64,000 nucleotides of DNA from Oscillospiraceae bacterium (GCA_017561205.1 JAFZDL010000106.1:34431-98430), one strand, 5' to 3'; shown: positions 43,999-53,597, counted from the stretch's first letter. The notes: generated by a model not told the origin, from the sequence alone. Numbers and translations: made by a program.

Positions 43999-44565
43999 AT
44001 GAACGAATGGGTGCAATTGGAGCAGTCTTGCAAGGATTGTACAGCCTGTGGCCTCCGCCAAGGCAGAACCAATGTGGTTTTCGGCGTGGGCAAAAAGGAT
44101 GCGGATATTCTGTTTATTGGAGAAGGCCCCGGGGAACAAGAGGACCTGCAGGGAGAACCCTTCGTTGGCCCTGCAGGAAAGTTGTTGGATGATATGCTGT
44201 CCATTATTGATTTGGATAGAAGTAAAGTATATATTGCCAATGTTGTCAAATGCCGTCCGCCACACAACAGAGATCCTGAGGAGGATGAGCAGGAGGCCTG
44301 CATCGGTTATCTTCGCAAACAGGTTGCATTGATCCAGCCAAAAATCATTGTTTGCCTGGGCAGAATCGCAGCGAAGAAGATATTGTATCCGGAGTATCGG
44401 ATCACTAAGGAGCATGGAAGCTGGGTGTGCCGTAACGGAATCTGGATGACGGCTATTTATCACCCATCTGCATTGTTGCGAGATCTTTCCAAGCGGCCGG
44501 AAACCTTTGAGGATCTGCTGAGTATCCGGGATAAGATCGCGTATGTGAAGGCAAATGTAGACTAA
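43999..44565 (+). CDS. Family 4 (iron-sulfur) uracil-DNA glycosylase
   Basis: 188 residues. The type 4 UDG pattern is complete: cluster cysteines in [25 protein letters not shown] and [10 protein letters not shown], active-site [20 protein letters not shown] and the [11 protein letters not shown] histidine motif. Removes uracil from DNA. ATG 43999 follows GAAGGAG; it begins one base after the carboxypeptidase stop. Confidence 0.94.
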   Translation: MNEWVQLEQSCKDCTACGLRQGRTNVVFGVGKKDADILFIGEGPGEQEDLQGEPFVGPAGKLLDDMLSIIDLDRSKVYIANVVKCRPPHNRDPEEDEQEACIGYLRKQVALIQPKIIVCLGRIAAKKILYPEYRITKEHGSWVCRNGIWMTAIYHPSALLRDLSKRPETFEDLLSIRDKIAYVKANVD

Positions 44566-44579
44566 GAATGAAATTTTCG

Positions 44580-44608
44580 TTGACATTTTGCTGTAATTAT
44601 GGTATTTT
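44580..44608 (+). promoter_or_regulatory. Promoter of the valS T-box transcript
   Basis: TTGACA (44580-44585), 17-base spacer, TATTTT (44603-44608). Confidence 0.75.
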
Positions 44609-44614
44609 AATGCC

Positions 44615-44847
44615 GATATGCAAAAGCATTGATGGGAAGTTTCGGTATTAAAAACTGCTTTAGAGAGTATGTGGTTGGTGAGAACATACGCAGTAAGTGT
44701 CGATTGTCGTCCCGGAGCTCATTTTCTGAAATATAGTAGGGAAGTGCGGGTGTGCCCGTTATAGCGAAAGAGTGTCCGTTTTACGGAAATTCAGGTGGTA
44801 CCACGGAAATTTTTTCGCCCTGAGCATTATGCTCGGGGCGTTTTTTG
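44615..44847 (+). promoter_or_regulatory. T-box leader of valS
   Basis: AGAGAG near 44662, AGTAGGG at 44734-44740, T-box CAGGTGGTACCACGG at about 44792-44806, and a terminator stem (CGCCCTGAGCA with TGCTCGGGGCG, 44816-44840) followed by TTTTTT. The specifier placed by alignment with the pheST leader is GTC (44706-44708), a Val codon, the same 33 bases before the end of AGTAGGG. Confidence 0.93.
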
Positions 44848-44863
44848 TTAAGGAGTGTTAGTT

Positions 44864-47503
44864 ATGAGAAGAGAACTGCCCAAGGTTTATGAACCCCAGC
44901 AGGTGGAGAACGAGATCTACGAGATGTGGGAAAAGGGTGGCCATTTTAAGCCCAATAAGGGTCGCGATGCCAAGCCTTTCACCATTGTTATGCCCCCTCC
45001 CAATGTTACCGGCCAGTTGCATATGGGTCATGCTATGGACGCAACATTGCAGGATACCTTGATTCGTTTTAAGAGAATGCAGGGCTATAATGCGCTGTGG
45101 CTGCCCGGTGTGGACCACGCCGGCATTGCTACTCAAATCAAGGTAGAAGAGGAATTGCGCAAGGAAGGCCTGACACGCTACGATTTGGGCCGCGAGAAGT
45201 TCCTGGAGCGTGTTTGGGACTGGAAGCATAAATACGGTAACCGAATCGTTCAACAGCAGAAGAAACTGGGTGCTTCCTGCGATTGGGATAGAGCGCGCTT
45301 TACTATGGACGAGGGCTGCTCTAAAGCCGTCCGTGAGGTGTTTGTTTCCCTGTACGAAAAGGGTCTGATCTATAAAGGCAGCCGCATTATTAACTGGTGT
45401 CCTCACTGTGTTACCGCGCTTTCTGATGCTGAGGTCGAGTATGTGGACAAGCCCGGTCACCTGTGGCACATCCGCTATCCTCTCGCTGACGGCAACGGTG
45501 AAGTGATCGTGGCCACCACACGTCCTGAAACTATGTTGGGCGACAGCGGTGTTTGTGTCAACCCTAACGATGAGCGTTACACCGCTATTGTGGGCAAGAA
45601 AGTCATTCTTCCTCTGGTTAACAAGGAGATTCCCGTTGTTGCAGATGATTATGCCGAGATGGAATTCGGCACTGGCTGTGTTAAGATGACTCCTGCCCAC
45701 GACCCCAACGACTTTGAAGTGGGTCTGCGTCATAACTTAGAGGTTATCCGTGTTCTGGATGACAACGGCATCGTGAACAGCTACGGCGGTAAGTACGAGG
45801 GTATGGACCGCTATGAGGCCCGTAAGGCTATTGTGGCCGATCTTGAGGCCGGCGGCTATCTGGTAAAGGTAGAAGACTATTCTCACAATGTGGGTACTTG
45901 CTATCGCTGCCACAATGATGTTGAGCCTATCATTTCTGCCCAGTGGTTTGTCAAGATGAAGCCCCTGGCTGAGGAAGCCATTCGTGTGGTGAAAGAGGGC
46001 GAAACCAAGTTCGTTCCCGACCGCTTCAGCAAGACCTATCTGAACTGGATGGAAAATGTCCGTGACTGGTGTATCTCCCGTCAGCTGTGGTGGGGCCATC
46101 AGATTCCTGCATGGACCTGCGCTGAGTGCGGACACATTACCGTTTCCCGTGAGGATGCCTGCAAGTGCGAAAAGTGTGGCAGCACCAATATCGAGCGGGA
46201 CCCCGATGTGCTGGATACCTGGTTCAGCTCCGCTCTGTGGCCCTTTGAGACCCTGGGCTGGCCCGAAAAGACCGAGGACCTGGATTATTTCTATCCTACT
46301 GATGTGCTGGTTACCGGTTACGATATCATCTTCTTCTGGGTTGCCAGAATGATCTTCTCAGGCTGTGAGCATACAGGCAAGACGCCTTTCCACACCGTGC
46401 TGATCCACGGCTTGGTCCGTGACGATAAGGGCCGCAAGATGTCCAAGTCTTTGGGCAACGGTATCGATCCCCTGGAAATGATTGAGAAGTATGGTTGTGA
46501 TGCCCTGCGTATGAATATGGTCACCAGTAATGCGCCCGGTAACGATATGCGTTTCTATGTGGAGCGCTGCGAGGCAATGCGTAACTTTGCCAACAAGCTG
46601 TGGAACGCCAGCCGTTATGTGCTGATGAACCTGAGTGAGGATGCTGAGAATAAGCTCCCCGCAACCGAGGAACTGACCATTGCCGATAAGTGGGTACTGT
46701 CCAAGCTGAACACCTTGATCGCTGAGGTTACTGAAAACCTTGAAAAGTATGAGCTGGGTGTTGCGGTGCAGAAGGTTTACGATTTTCTGTGGGATACCTA
46801 CTGCGACTGGTATATTGAGCTGACAAAGGCAAGACTGTACAGTGAGGATGCCAAGCAGAAGGGTACTGCTCTGCAGGTCCTGGTTTATGTTTTGGATCAG
46901 ACCTTGCGCCTCCTGCATCCCTTTATGCCCTTCATTACTGAAGAAATCTGGCAGAGCTTGCCCCACGAAGACGATGCTCTGATCGTAGCTCAGTGGCCCA
47001 CATACAGCAAGGAACTGTGTTTCCCCACTGAAGAGGATCAGATGGAGTCCGTGATGGATGCCATCCGCGCTATCCGTAACCGCCGTGCGGAAATGAATGT
47101 ACCTCCCTCCAAGAAGGCTGCTCTATATGTGCTGACCTCCAAGCCTCAGATTTTTGTGGAGGGCGAGGGCTTTATGCAGCGCCTGGCATATGCCGACGAG
47201 ATGACCATTTTGGAAAAAGAGCCTGAGAATCTGGACGGAATGGTTTGCTGTACAATCAGTGTAGCAAAGCTCTATATTCCTATGGGTCAGCTTGTGGATG
47301 TGGCACAGGAGCTGGAGCGTATTGCCAAGGAACTGGAGAAGGCAGAGAAAAACCTGGCCAGCCTGGAGGGCAAGTTAAGCAACGAAAACTTTACTTCCCG
47401 CGCACCGGAGGCTGTTGTTAACGACATTCGTGACAAGGCTGCCAAGGCTAAAGATTTGATCGCCCAGCTGAAAGAAAGCGAAGCGGCAATGAAGAAGTTG
47501 TGA
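44864..47503 (+). CDS. valS: Valine--tRNA ligase
   Basis: 879 residues, class Ia synthetase. HIGH-type motif [16 protein letters not shown]1 editing domain with [13 protein letters not shown], a four-cysteine zinc ribbon (CAECGH...CKCEKCGS), KMSKS motif [10 protein letters not shown] and the C-terminal coiled-coil arm. ATG 44864 is 8 bases after AAGGAG; the GTG at 44855 overlaps it. Codon use is strongly biased, as in gdhA. Confidence 0.98.
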   Translation: MRRELPKVYEPQQVENEIYEMWEKGGHFKPNKGRDAKPFTIVMPPPNVTGQLHMGHAMDATLQDTLIRFKRMQGYNALWLPGVDHAGIATQIKVEEELRKEGLTRYDLGREKFLERVWDWKHKYGNRIVQQQKKLGASCDWDRARFTMDEGCSKAVREVFVSLYEKGLIYKGSRIINWCPHCVTALSDAEVEYVDKPGHLWHIRYPLADGNGEVIVATTRPETMLGDSGVCVNPNDERYTAIVGKKVILPLVNKEIPVVADDYAEMEFGTGCVKMTPAHDPNDFEVGLRHNLEVIRVLDDNGIVNSYGGKYEGMDRYEARKAIVADLEAGGYLVKVEDYSHNVGTCYRCHNDVEPIISAQWFVKMKPLAEEAIRVVKEGETKFVPDRFSKTYLNWMENVRDWCISRQLWWGHQIPAWTCAECGHITVSREDACKCEKCGSTNIERDPDVLDTWFSSALWPFETLGWPEKTEDLDYFYPTDVLVTGYDIIFFWVARMIFSGCEHTGKTPFHTVLIHGLVRDDKGRKMSKSLGNGIDPLEMIEKYGCDALRMNMVTSNAPGNDMRFYVERCEAMRNFANKLWNASRYVLMNLSEDAENKLPATEELTIADKWVLSKLNTLIAEVTENLEKYELGVAVQKVYDFLWDTYCDWYIELTKARLYSEDAKQKGTALQVLVYVLDQTLRLLHPFMPFITEEIWQSLPHEDDALIVAQWPTYSKELCFPTEEDQMESVMDAIRAIRNRRAEMNVPPSKKAALYVLTSKPQIFVEGEGFMQRLAYADEMTILEKEPENLDGMVCCTISVAKLYIPMGQLVDVAQELERIAKELEKAEKNLASLEGKLSNENFTSRAPEAVVNDIRDKAAKAKDLIAQLKESEAAMKKL

Positions 47504-47523
47504 TTTTCAACCTTTATATATAG

Positions 47524-47642
47524 GCGGTGACGATGGGAATCGACAGAAACAATGTAGTCACCAGCGTTTGCACTGGTGACAGCAGATGTCCACCGGACAT
47601 CTGCATTGAGATGGGTTCGATTCCCCAGCATCTAAATGCCGA
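47524..47642 (+). ncRNA. Unidentified strongly folded element between valS and ssrA
   Basis: A nested set of perfect stems: outer GGGAATCGA (47535-47543) with TCGATTCCC (47617-47625), CAATG (47550-47554) with CATTG (47604-47608), and two side-by-side hairpins, GTCACCAG/CTGGTGAC (47557-47580) and GCAGATGTCC/GGACATCTGC (47582-47604). The 3' part GGTTCGATTCCCCAGCATC resembles a tRNA or tmRNA T-arm, in particular that of ssrA next door. I do not know the class; it could be a 3'-UTR structure, a small RNA or a mobile-element remnant. Strand is inferred from valS. Confidence 0.55.
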
Positions 47643-47644
47643 TA

Positions 47645-47686
47645 CCATAGAAAAAGGCTACCCAAACGGGTAGCCTTTTTCTATGG
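47645..47686. terminator. Bidirectional terminator shared by valS and ssrA
   Basis: Perfect 19-bp arms (47645-47663 and 47668-47686) with an AAAC loop and five-A/five-T tracts inside the stem. The outermost 3 bases of the right arm are the CCA end of ssrA. Confidence 0.9.
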
Positions 47687-48032
47687 TGGAGATGAGGGGA
47701 ATCGAACCCCTGTCCGAAAGCAACTTGACAAGACTTTCTCCGGGCGCAGTTTGTTATTTACATTCCCTTACCCTGCCGGGAACAAACACCCTGCAGAGTT
47801 TGGTAGCTTCATAATGCGTGGCACGGGCAAAGCTTACCGTACGCACGTTCTCCACTCAGATGACACCCAAGCCCGGCTCGTGGACCTTCCGAGGAGGATG
47901 CGCGCCTAATTAGGCAGCGAGAGCAACAGTATTGTTGTCAGTTAAATTTAAAAAGGTACCCGTTTTATCGTGGTCAGGCGCCACGGCCCGCTTATCCAGC
48001 CTCACTACCCCCGTCGAAACCAGTACATCCCC
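47684..48032 (-). ncRNA. ssrA: Transfer-messenger RNA (tmRNA)
   Basis: 349 nt. The 5' end reads GGGGATGTACTGGTTTCGACGG and the 3' end GGTTCGATTCCCCTCATCTCCACCA, together forming the tRNA-like domain. The tag frame ends DNNTVALAA then TAA (near 47909-47940), the usual ALAA ending. Acts with SmpB to rescue stalled ribosomes; smpB lies 0.6 kb upstream on the same strand. Confidence 0.95.
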
Positions 48033-48086
48033 ATATATGAGGATTGGGTAGGCGGTGGGATGGGAATCCCATCCCACCAATGAAAA

Positions 48087-48623
48087 TTAGAATCTGCCGT
48101 AGGGATCAGCCAACTTCTTGGGCTCAGGGTAGGTCTCACCGTGGGTATCCACAGTGATAGAAGCGATTTTCTGATCTTCTACGGGACGGTCCTGCATACC
48201 GGTCTTGGTAGCAGCGATGGCATCCACAACGTCCAGACCGGCAGTTACCTTGCCGAAAGCAGCATACTGGCCGTCCAGGTGCTTGGCATCCTGATGCATA
48301 ATGAAGAACTGAGAGCCGGCGGAGTTGGGGCTGGAGGAACGAGCCATAGACAGCACGCCTCTTTTATGCTTCAATTCATTCTTCACACCGTTGAAGAAGA
48401 ACTCACCCTTGATGCAGTAGCCGGGGCCGCCCATACCGGTACCTTCGGGGCAACCGCCCTGGATCATAAAGCCGGGGATGACCCGGTGGAAGATCAAACC
48501 GTCATAGTAGTTATGATTTGCCAGGTCAATGAAGTTGTACACGCTCTGGGGTGCGATTTCGGGATACAGTTCGCCTTCAATGACACCGCCGTTTTCCATT
48601 GCGATCTTGAATGTAGGGTTCAT
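48087..48623 (-). CDS. Cyclophilin-type peptidyl-prolyl isomerase
   Basis: 178 residues. Cyclophilin signatures FHRVIPGFMIQGGCPEGTGMGGPGY, SMARSSSPNSAGSQFFIM and AAFGKVTAGLDVVDAI are intact, including the catalytic Arg of FHRV. Cytoplasmic (no signal peptide), PpiB type. It starts 1 base after smpB, so both are probably co-transcribed towards ssrA. Confidence 0.95.
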   Translation of the reverse strand: MNPTFKIAMENGGVIEGELYPEIAPQSVYNFIDLANHNYYDGLIFHRVIPGFMIQGGCPEGTGMGGPGYCIKGEFFFNGVKNELKHKRGVLSMARSSSPNSAGSQFFIMHQDAKHLDGQYAAFGKVTAGLDVVDAIAATKTGMQDRPVEDQKIASITVDTHGETYPEPKKLADPYGRF

Positions 48624-48624
48624 A

Positions 48625-49062
48625 TTAATATCTCTCCTTTATTGCGCGTTCGATTTGACGCTTAGCGTCTTTCTCGGCCGCGGATTGTCTTTTGTCGTAT
48701 AGCTTTTTGCCCTTGCACAGACCAACCTTCACCTTCACCAAACTGCCCTTTAAGTAAACAGAAAGGGGGATCAGTGCGTAACCATCCTGCTTGACCTTAC
48801 CAAACAGGCGCATAATTTCCCGTTTGTGCATCAGCAGTCTTCTGGGTCGCTTGGAATCTTGGTTGAAGCGGTTACCCTGCTCGTAGGGGGAGATGTGCAT
48901 CTGGTTGATAATAAGCTCGCCGTTTTTGATACCGCACCAAGAATCCTTTAGATTCAAAGTGCCTTGGCGAATGGATTTGACCTCAGTGCCGCATAATTCA
49001 ATGCCGGCTTCCATCTCTTCCTCCACGAAATATTCGTGATAGGCCTCCCGGTTCCGGGCCAT
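48625..49062 (-). CDS. smpB: SsrA-binding protein
   Basis: 145 residues; binds tmRNA and delivers it to stalled ribosomes. Typical [40 protein letters not shown] start, HISPYEQGN and the basic tail [23 protein letters not shown]. Homology favours ATG 49062, although only AAAGGAAG precedes it; a perfect AAGGAGG lies further up at 49095-49101 with no good start beside it. Promoter TTGAAT-16-TATAAT at 49121-49148 overlaps the end of the HAD gene. Confidence 0.95.
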   Translation of the reverse strand: MARNREAYHEYFVEEEMEAGIELCGTEVKSIRQGTLNLKDSWCGIKNGELIINQMHISPYEQGNRFNQDSKRPRRLLMHKREIMRLFGKVKQDGYALIPLSVYLKGSLVKVKVGLCKGKKLYDKRQSAAEKDAKRQIERAIKERY

Positions 49063-49140
49063 GATCTTTACGCTTCCTTTTTCCAGACTACACACCTCCT
49101 TGCTGTGAATTTCATTATGTATTATACCACCACTGTCAAG

Positions 49141-49800
49141 CTATTCAAACAGGAATCTTTCTAACTTTTCTGTAGAATCAAAGGTAAAATCGCAACAACT
49201 TGACATTTCTTCAAAAATTTGCGGGAACTCAGTACGTCCCCAGCCTGCAAAGGCAATTTGGCAGCCGGCAGCCCGAGCCATACCCACAGCGGCTTTCATA
49301 TCGTCAATCACCAAGAGTTGGGTGGGGGAGAGACTATATGTTGCCATAATCTGCTCTAAAGCCCAGGGACTGGGCTTGCGATGCTCCGGTTCCAGGTCCC
49401 AGCCGAAGATCATATCCGGTTGTACACCGAAGTGGACCGCATAATCCCGGGAAATATTTTCCTGAGAGGATTGAGATACCACGCAAATGATACCGCCCTC
49501 TTTCTTCTGCCGTTGGATGATTGGCGCGATACCGGGGTAGGGGGCAGGGATATGACTGCGGATATGCTCTTTCCAGCTGTTGTATTCAAATACCAATTCT
49601 TCGTCAGTAAAATGAAATCGTTCCTTGCACATGGGTACATACCCCGGCTCATAGCAGAGGCTTATGTACTCGTGGAGGGTGATGGTCATATCCGGGCGGT
49701 ATTCTTTTAGAAATTCTAAAAAGAAGGGGTAATTCACTGTAGCTTCGCTTTGTACCACCGTATCATCGTGATCCAAAACCAAACAGGGATATTTTAGCAT
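49141..49800 (-). CDS. HAD-family hydrolase
   Basis: 219 residues, cytosolic HAD phosphatase of the phosphoglycolate-phosphatase-like group. Motif I LVLDHDDTVV (nucleophile Asp), motif II VVSQSS, motif III Lys in RKPSPWALE and motif IV LLVIDDMKAAVGMA. The substrate is unknown. ATG 49800 follows GGAGG by about 6-8 bases. Confidence 0.88.
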   Translation of the reverse strand: MLKYPCLVLDHDDTVVQSEATVNYPFFLEFLKEYRPDMTITLHEYISLCYEPGYVPMCKERFHFTDEELVFEYNSWKEHIRSHIPAPYPGIAPIIQRQKKEGGIICVVSQSSQENISRDYAVHFGVQPDMIFGWDLEPEHRKPSPWALEQIMATYSLSPTQLLVIDDMKAAVGMARAAGCQIAFAGWGRTEFPQIFEEMSSCCDFTFDSTEKLERFLFE

Positions 49801-49891
49801 ACCGCCACCTCCAATCCTGTTGTTAAATATCATAAAGAACTGTGGTTCGAATTATCATACCACAGTTCTGAGAATCACACAAGAGTGAATA

Positions 49892-50689
49892 CTATGCAAA
49901 ATAATAGCTTCCATCTCCGGAATATCCGGCATAAACATCTTCATAGGTGCTGAATTCCGCGGCATAGGTCAGTGCTGCAAACAGAGGGAAGAGTCGATTC
50001 CCATTGACTAACTCATAAATTAAGATGATCTTGTCGTCAACATCGACCGACTTAGCTATAAATAGCTTACTTTTATTAAATGCATCTTCCAGTGCAGAGG
50101 TGCACTGGATTTTACAGCTATTGCACAATGAGGGGATAGTGAATACTGTCTTTTGTGTTTTGATAATCTCAGCCAATGCTGTTCGGAAATCTTGATTGGA
50201 CAGTAGATTTAAGGTGTCGGCAGCTTCTTGTTTGTTCAACAGTTCGTACCAATGATTTTCGGACTTGTTTAATAGTAATCCGCCTATTTCTTTTCGATAA
50301 TAAACAATTCCTTCCTTACGGATAATACCTGTTCTGCGTCGGTTGTCCTCAACGAGGTTTTTCTTAATCAGTTCTAAAGCTTCATTTGGGTATGTAAATC
50401 CGGAACTTGGCATACAGGAGACAAGAGTTTCCAATACTGCATCACAGCACATATCATATGCATCCTTGGGAGTTCTGTAGGATTGTGGATCTTGGCGTCC
50501 GAACAAAACATCGATTCGAACGCCAAACACATCGGCGATAATTGGCAGCAACATAATATCTGGCATATTCGTGTTATTTTCCCACTTGGAGATCGTTTGA
50601 GCAGATACACCTATGGCAGAAGCTAAGGCTTCTTGTGTAAATCCTTTTTGTTTTCTGAACATTGCAATATTTTCACCAATCGTATTCAT
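49892..50689 (-). CDS. XRE-family transcriptional regulator with unknown C-terminal domain
   Basis: 265 residues. N-terminal helix-turn-helix (IGENIAMFRKQKGFTQEALASAIGVSAQTISKWENNTNMPDIMLLPIIADVFGV), then about 190 residues with a cysteine pair (SLCNSCKIQC) and no recognised fold. Stand-alone gene; targets unknown. Confidence 0.85.
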   Translation of the reverse strand: MNTIGENIAMFRKQKGFTQEALASAIGVSAQTISKWENNTNMPDIMLLPIIADVFGVRIDVLFGRQDPQSYRTPKDAYDMCCDAVLETLVSCMPSSGFTYPNEALELIKKNLVEDNRRRTGIIRKEGIVYYRKEIGGLLLNKSENHWYELLNKQEAADTLNLLSNQDFRTALAEIIKTQKTVFTIPSLCNSCKIQCTSALEDAFNKSKLFIAKSVDVDDKIILIYELVNGNRLFPLFAALTYAAEFSTYEDVYAGYSGDGSYYFA

Positions 50690-50835
50690 TAATATAAACC
50701 TCCATCAGTAATTGTGAGCGAGCGCCAGCCTCTGCAAACATAATACCAGATTTGCTTGGTGTAATCTACATACCAAACAGAGAATTTCTAACGCATACAG
50801 CAATATGGCATATAGTGACCACTAAAAAATTCCAC

Positions 50836-50864
50836 TTGCCAAATACGAACAAATGTACTATAAT
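50836..50864 (+). promoter_or_regulatory. Promoter of the dinB unit
   Basis: TTGCCA (50836-50841), 17-base spacer, TATAAT (50859-50864). The sequence AATACGAACAAATGTACT in and after the spacer resembles the Gram-positive SOS box (GAAC-N4-GTTC type) only on one side: GAACaaatGTAC. Confidence 0.78.
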
Positions 50865-50890
50865 AAAGAAAACGGAAAGGGGTGAGCAGG

Positions 50891-51160
50891 GTGGAGAATA
50901 TCAATACACCGGTGGATGTGATCTCTATGTGCAGTGCCAACGGGGATATTCGCCCCCTGCGCCTGCGGATGGAGTCGGAGGACCATCAGCTTTTACGGGT
51001 GGATATTGACGAAATCGTCAGCAGTAAACCTATCCAATATGTAGGCGTTGAAGCCATTGTGTTCCTGTGCCGGGCGACAGTAGAGGCAAAGCAGTGGATG
51101 TTTGAACTGAAATATACCATTCGCACCCATAGTTGGTGCTTGGTCAGGAAGGTGTACTGA
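50891..51160 (+). CDS. Hypothetical protein co-transcribed with dinB
   Basis: About 89 residues from GTG 50891, which lies 8 bases after AAAGGGG. Beta-rich: RPLRLRMESEDHQLLRVDIDEIVSSKPIQYVGVEAIVFLCRATVEAKQ. Not recognised. Its position mirrors that of YolD-like proteins next to Y-family polymerases, but I see no clear YolD similarity. Ends in a TGATG junction with dinB. Confidence 0.78.
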   Translation: MENINTPVDVISMCSANGDIRPLRLRMESEDHQLLRVDIDEIVSSKPIQYVGVEAIVFLCRATVEAKQWMFELKYTIRTHSWCLVRKVY

Positions 51161-52437
51161 TGAGAGATCGGGTAATTTTTCATGTGGATGCCAACAGCGC
51201 GTTCCTTTCTTGGTCTGCGGCCTATCGGGTGAAGGTTTTGGGAGAAACGGTTGACTTACGGGAGATTCCATCGGTGGTGGCCGGGGATAAAGCATCCCGG
51301 CAGGGTATTGTTTTGGCAAAGAGTACCCCCGCAAAGAAATTCGGCATTCAGACGGGAGAGCCTTTGTTTCAAGCTTTAGAGAAATGCCCCCAGCTTACGG
51401 TGGTGGCTCCGGATTATGAACTGTATGTAGAGACTTCCCGGCATTTTGTAGAAATTTTGCGGCAGTTCAGCCCACTTGTGGAGCAGTATTCTATCGATGA
51501 GGCTTGGGTAGATATGACTGGCACGGGACGGATATACGGTGATCCCCGCCTTGCTGCGGAGAAAATGCGGGAGCGGATTTGGAATGAATTGGGCTTTACC
51601 GTAAATGTGGGTATATCCACTAACAAAATCTTAGCAAAAATGGCCGGAGATTTTGAAAAACCCAATAAAGTACACACCTTATACCCGGAGGAAATAGAAG
51701 CCAAGTTTTGGCCTTTGCCGGTCAGGGATTTGTTTTTGGTAGGCGCTGCTACGGAGCGAAAGCTCAACATTTTGGGTATCTATACCATCGGCGATTTGGC
51801 AAATGCCGATGTAAATATGCTGCGCAAGCGCCTGGGAAAGCCAGGAGAGACCATTTGGCACTTCGCTAATGGACGCAATGCGGATATGGTGATGCCTGTG
51901 CCGGCGGAAAATAAGGGTTATAGCAATGCAACGACCACAGCTCAGGATGTGGTAAGCAGGGAAGTGGGGCAACGGGTGTTGCTGAGTCTGTGCGAAACAG
52001 TAGCGATGCGAATGCGCAGGGACAGAAAAAGCGGCAGCTGCGTAACTATTCAGCTGCGAACCTCTGATTTTCGCCATAGTTCCCACCAACTTCAACTTCA
52101 CGGCGCAACAAATATTACGGCAGAGCTGTTCAAGGCAGCCTGCCGGGCATTTGATGAAGCTTGGGACGGACAGACGCCTTTGCGCCAATTGGGTGTACAG
52201 GTGACAAAGCTGGCAAGAGAGCCCTATCAGCAGTACGATTTATTTTCCGGCATTACGCCTGCTCAATATGAGAGAAAACTCCGTTTGGATGAAACAGTGG
52301 ATTCTATCCGGGATAAGTTTGGGGAGGATATCATCCGCCGGGCGAAATTTACCCAAGATCCGGATGGTCACATGGCAGGCGGTCTCAGCAAAGCCCGCCG
52401 CACCGGTGTAACCAAACCTGTACCTAAAGAGTTTTAA
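51160..52437 (+). CDS. dinB: Y-family DNA polymerase (DinB/Pol IV type)
   Basis: 425 residues, translesion polymerase. N-terminal FHVDANSAFLSWSAAY with the first catalytic Asp, SIDEAWVDMT with the catalytic Asp-Glu pair, VGISTNKILAKMAGDFEKP, HhH segments (LNILGIYTIGDLANAD) and the little finger domain. QQYDLFSG near residue 362 is a probable beta-clamp binding motif. ATG 51160 overlaps the previous stop by one base. Confidence 0.93.
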   Translation: MRDRVIFHVDANSAFLSWSAAYRVKVLGETVDLREIPSVVAGDKASRQGIVLAKSTPAKKFGIQTGEPLFQALEKCPQLTVVAPDYELYVETSRHFVEILRQFSPLVEQYSIDEAWVDMTGTGRIYGDPRLAAEKMRERIWNELGFTVNVGISTNKILAKMAGDFEKPNKVHTLYPEEIEAKFWPLPVRDLFLVGAATERKLNILGIYTIGDLANADVNMLRKRLGKPGETIWHFANGRNADMVMPVPAENKGYSNATTTAQDVVSREVGQRVLLSLCETVAMRMRRDRKSGSCVTIQLRTSDFRHSSHQLQLHGATNITAELFKAACRAFDEAWDGQTPLRQLGVQVTKLAREPYQQYDLFSGITPAQYERKLRLDETVDSIRDKFGEDIIRRAKFTQDPDGHMAGGLSKARRTGVTKPVPKEF

Positions 52438-52485
52438 CATTGACAGCCATGCTATACTGTTGATAGAAAATATTGGAGGTTAGCT

Positions 52486-52947
52486 ATGGCAATCGTTACA
52501 TTTTACCGGGGACATCCCAATCCACCAAAAACCACTATGCCTGCTCATTTAGGCGCCAATGCCATCATTACCTGCAATGGAAAAATCCTGCTGGAAAAAC
52601 GGCGGGACTGCGATATTTGGGGCTTGATCGGCGGCGGTGTGAAGAAACAGGAAACTTCTCTGCAGGCTATTACCCGGGAAATATATGAAGAATTGGGATT
52701 GCGTATCCCTAAAGAAAAACTCCAAAAGCTAGCAGTATATGGCGAACCTGGGCGAATCGCTGCCTTCCGGGATGGCAGTATTTGGCGAATGGTAATCGTG
52801 GTGTTCCGCTTGGAGTTGGAAGAAGAACCGAAAATGAGAATCAGCGAAGAATCCAGTGATCTACGTTTTTTCTCTAAGGAAGAATTAAAGGACATTGAGA
52901 TTGTAGTGACCCATAGCGATATTGTAGAAGATTGGTTCTTAAAATGA
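52486..52947 (+). CDS. Nudix hydrolase
   Basis: 153 residues. The Nudix box is perfect in GGGVKKQETSLQAITREIYEELGL. N-terminal HLGANAIITCNGKILLEKRRDCDIWGLIGG fits a MutT-like fold. The nucleotide substrate is unknown. ATG 52486 follows GGAGGT. An extended -10 TGCTATACT lies at about 52449-52457. Confidence 0.92.
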   Translation: MAIVTFYRGHPNPPKTTMPAHLGANAIITCNGKILLEKRRDCDIWGLIGGGVKKQETSLQAITREIYEELGLRIPKEKLQKLAVYGEPGRIAAFRDGSIWRMVIVVFRLELEEEPKMRISEESSDLRFFSKEELKDIEIVVTHSDIVEDWFLK

Positions 52948-52952
52948 TAAAT

Positions 52953-52978
52953 GGCGGCAGGGAATACACCCTGCCGCC
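52953..52978. terminator. Terminator between Nudix gene and 11-mer repeat gene
   Basis: 10-bp GC arms (GGCGGCAGGG and complement) with loop AATACA; convergent genes on either side. Confidence 0.82.
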
Positions 52979-52984
52979 GTTTGC

Positions 52985-53203
52985 TTATGTGTTTTTCAAT
53001 CTTTCTTTGGCTTCTTCAACAGTTTCGCCATCTCTTGTGAGATATGTATCTACAAACTTGTCCTCAATTTTGGCGTAACCGCTGACAACACCCTGTTCGA
53101 TTTTCTTGTAGCCGTCAATGACACCTTTTTCAATCTTTTTGTAGCCGTCAACCACAGTCTCTGCGATTTTTTCATTAGCCTTTACAATTTTAGATTTAGC
53201 CAT
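52985..53203 (-). CDS. Small protein built of 11-residue repeats
   Basis: 72 residues. The middle holds successive 11-mers: VVDGYKKIEKG, VIDGYKKIEQG, VVSGYAKIEDK, FVDTYL, ending TRDGETVEEAKERLKN. Such repeats predict one long amphipathic helix that could lie on a membrane. No signal peptide. Similar proteins exist in Clostridia (from memory) without known function. ATG 53203 is preceded by AGGAGG overlapping the upstream gap of 11 bases. Confidence 0.8.
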   Translation of the reverse strand: MAKSKIVKANEKIAETVVDGYKKIEKGVIDGYKKIEQGVVSGYAKIEDKFVDTYLTRDGETVEEAKERLKNT

Positions 53204-53214
53204 TTAGTATCCTC

Positions 53215-53583
53215 CTATTTGATACCTTTGATCATCGGTATCAGGGCAATCAGCATAATAATGCCTAACAGCCCAATAAGTGTACCCCTAATGATCTGCT
53301 CCCATACAAGGCACAAGCACATACCAACACCGAGAACCAAAGCGGAGAAAATGCCGTAAATAATTCGTAAAATATTTTTGCCGTTCATTTTCGGCAGCTT
53401 TTTACATTCCATCTTGCACCAAACAATAAATGTTACAATGCCGAGAACCAGACCAACTCCACCAAAAACGACGCCTTCTGTAAAGGCATTCCACTCCGGC
53501 AGAAGCGCCATACACATACCCAGGGAAAATAACACGCCGCTAAAAGTTCCCATGGTCAGTGCAATAAAACTACTTTTTTTCAT
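53215..53583 (-). CDS. Four-helix membrane protein of unknown function
   Basis: 122 residues with four hydrophobic segments in two similar halves (FSGVLFSLGMCMALLPEW and FSALVLGVGMCLCLVWEQ share an FSxxLxxGMCxxL pattern), suggesting an internal duplication. It is in an operon with the 11-mer repeat protein and divergent from a TetR regulator, its likely controller. Confidence 0.78.
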   Translation of the reverse strand: MKKSSFIALTMGTFSGVLFSLGMCMALLPEWNAFTEGVVFGGVGLVLGIVTFIVWCKMECKKLPKMNGKNILRIIYGIFSALVLGVGMCLCLVWEQIIRGTLIGLLGIIMLIALIPMIKGIK

Positions 53584-53597
53584 ATAAAAACTCCTTT

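Noticed and set aside
44858-45733. 291-codon minus-strand frame opposite valS
   Set aside because: Antisense shadow caused by strong codon bias of valS.
50859-50880. SOS box controlling dinB
   Set aside because: Only a GAAC half-site with an imperfect partner lies in the promoter spacer; not enough to call LexA control.
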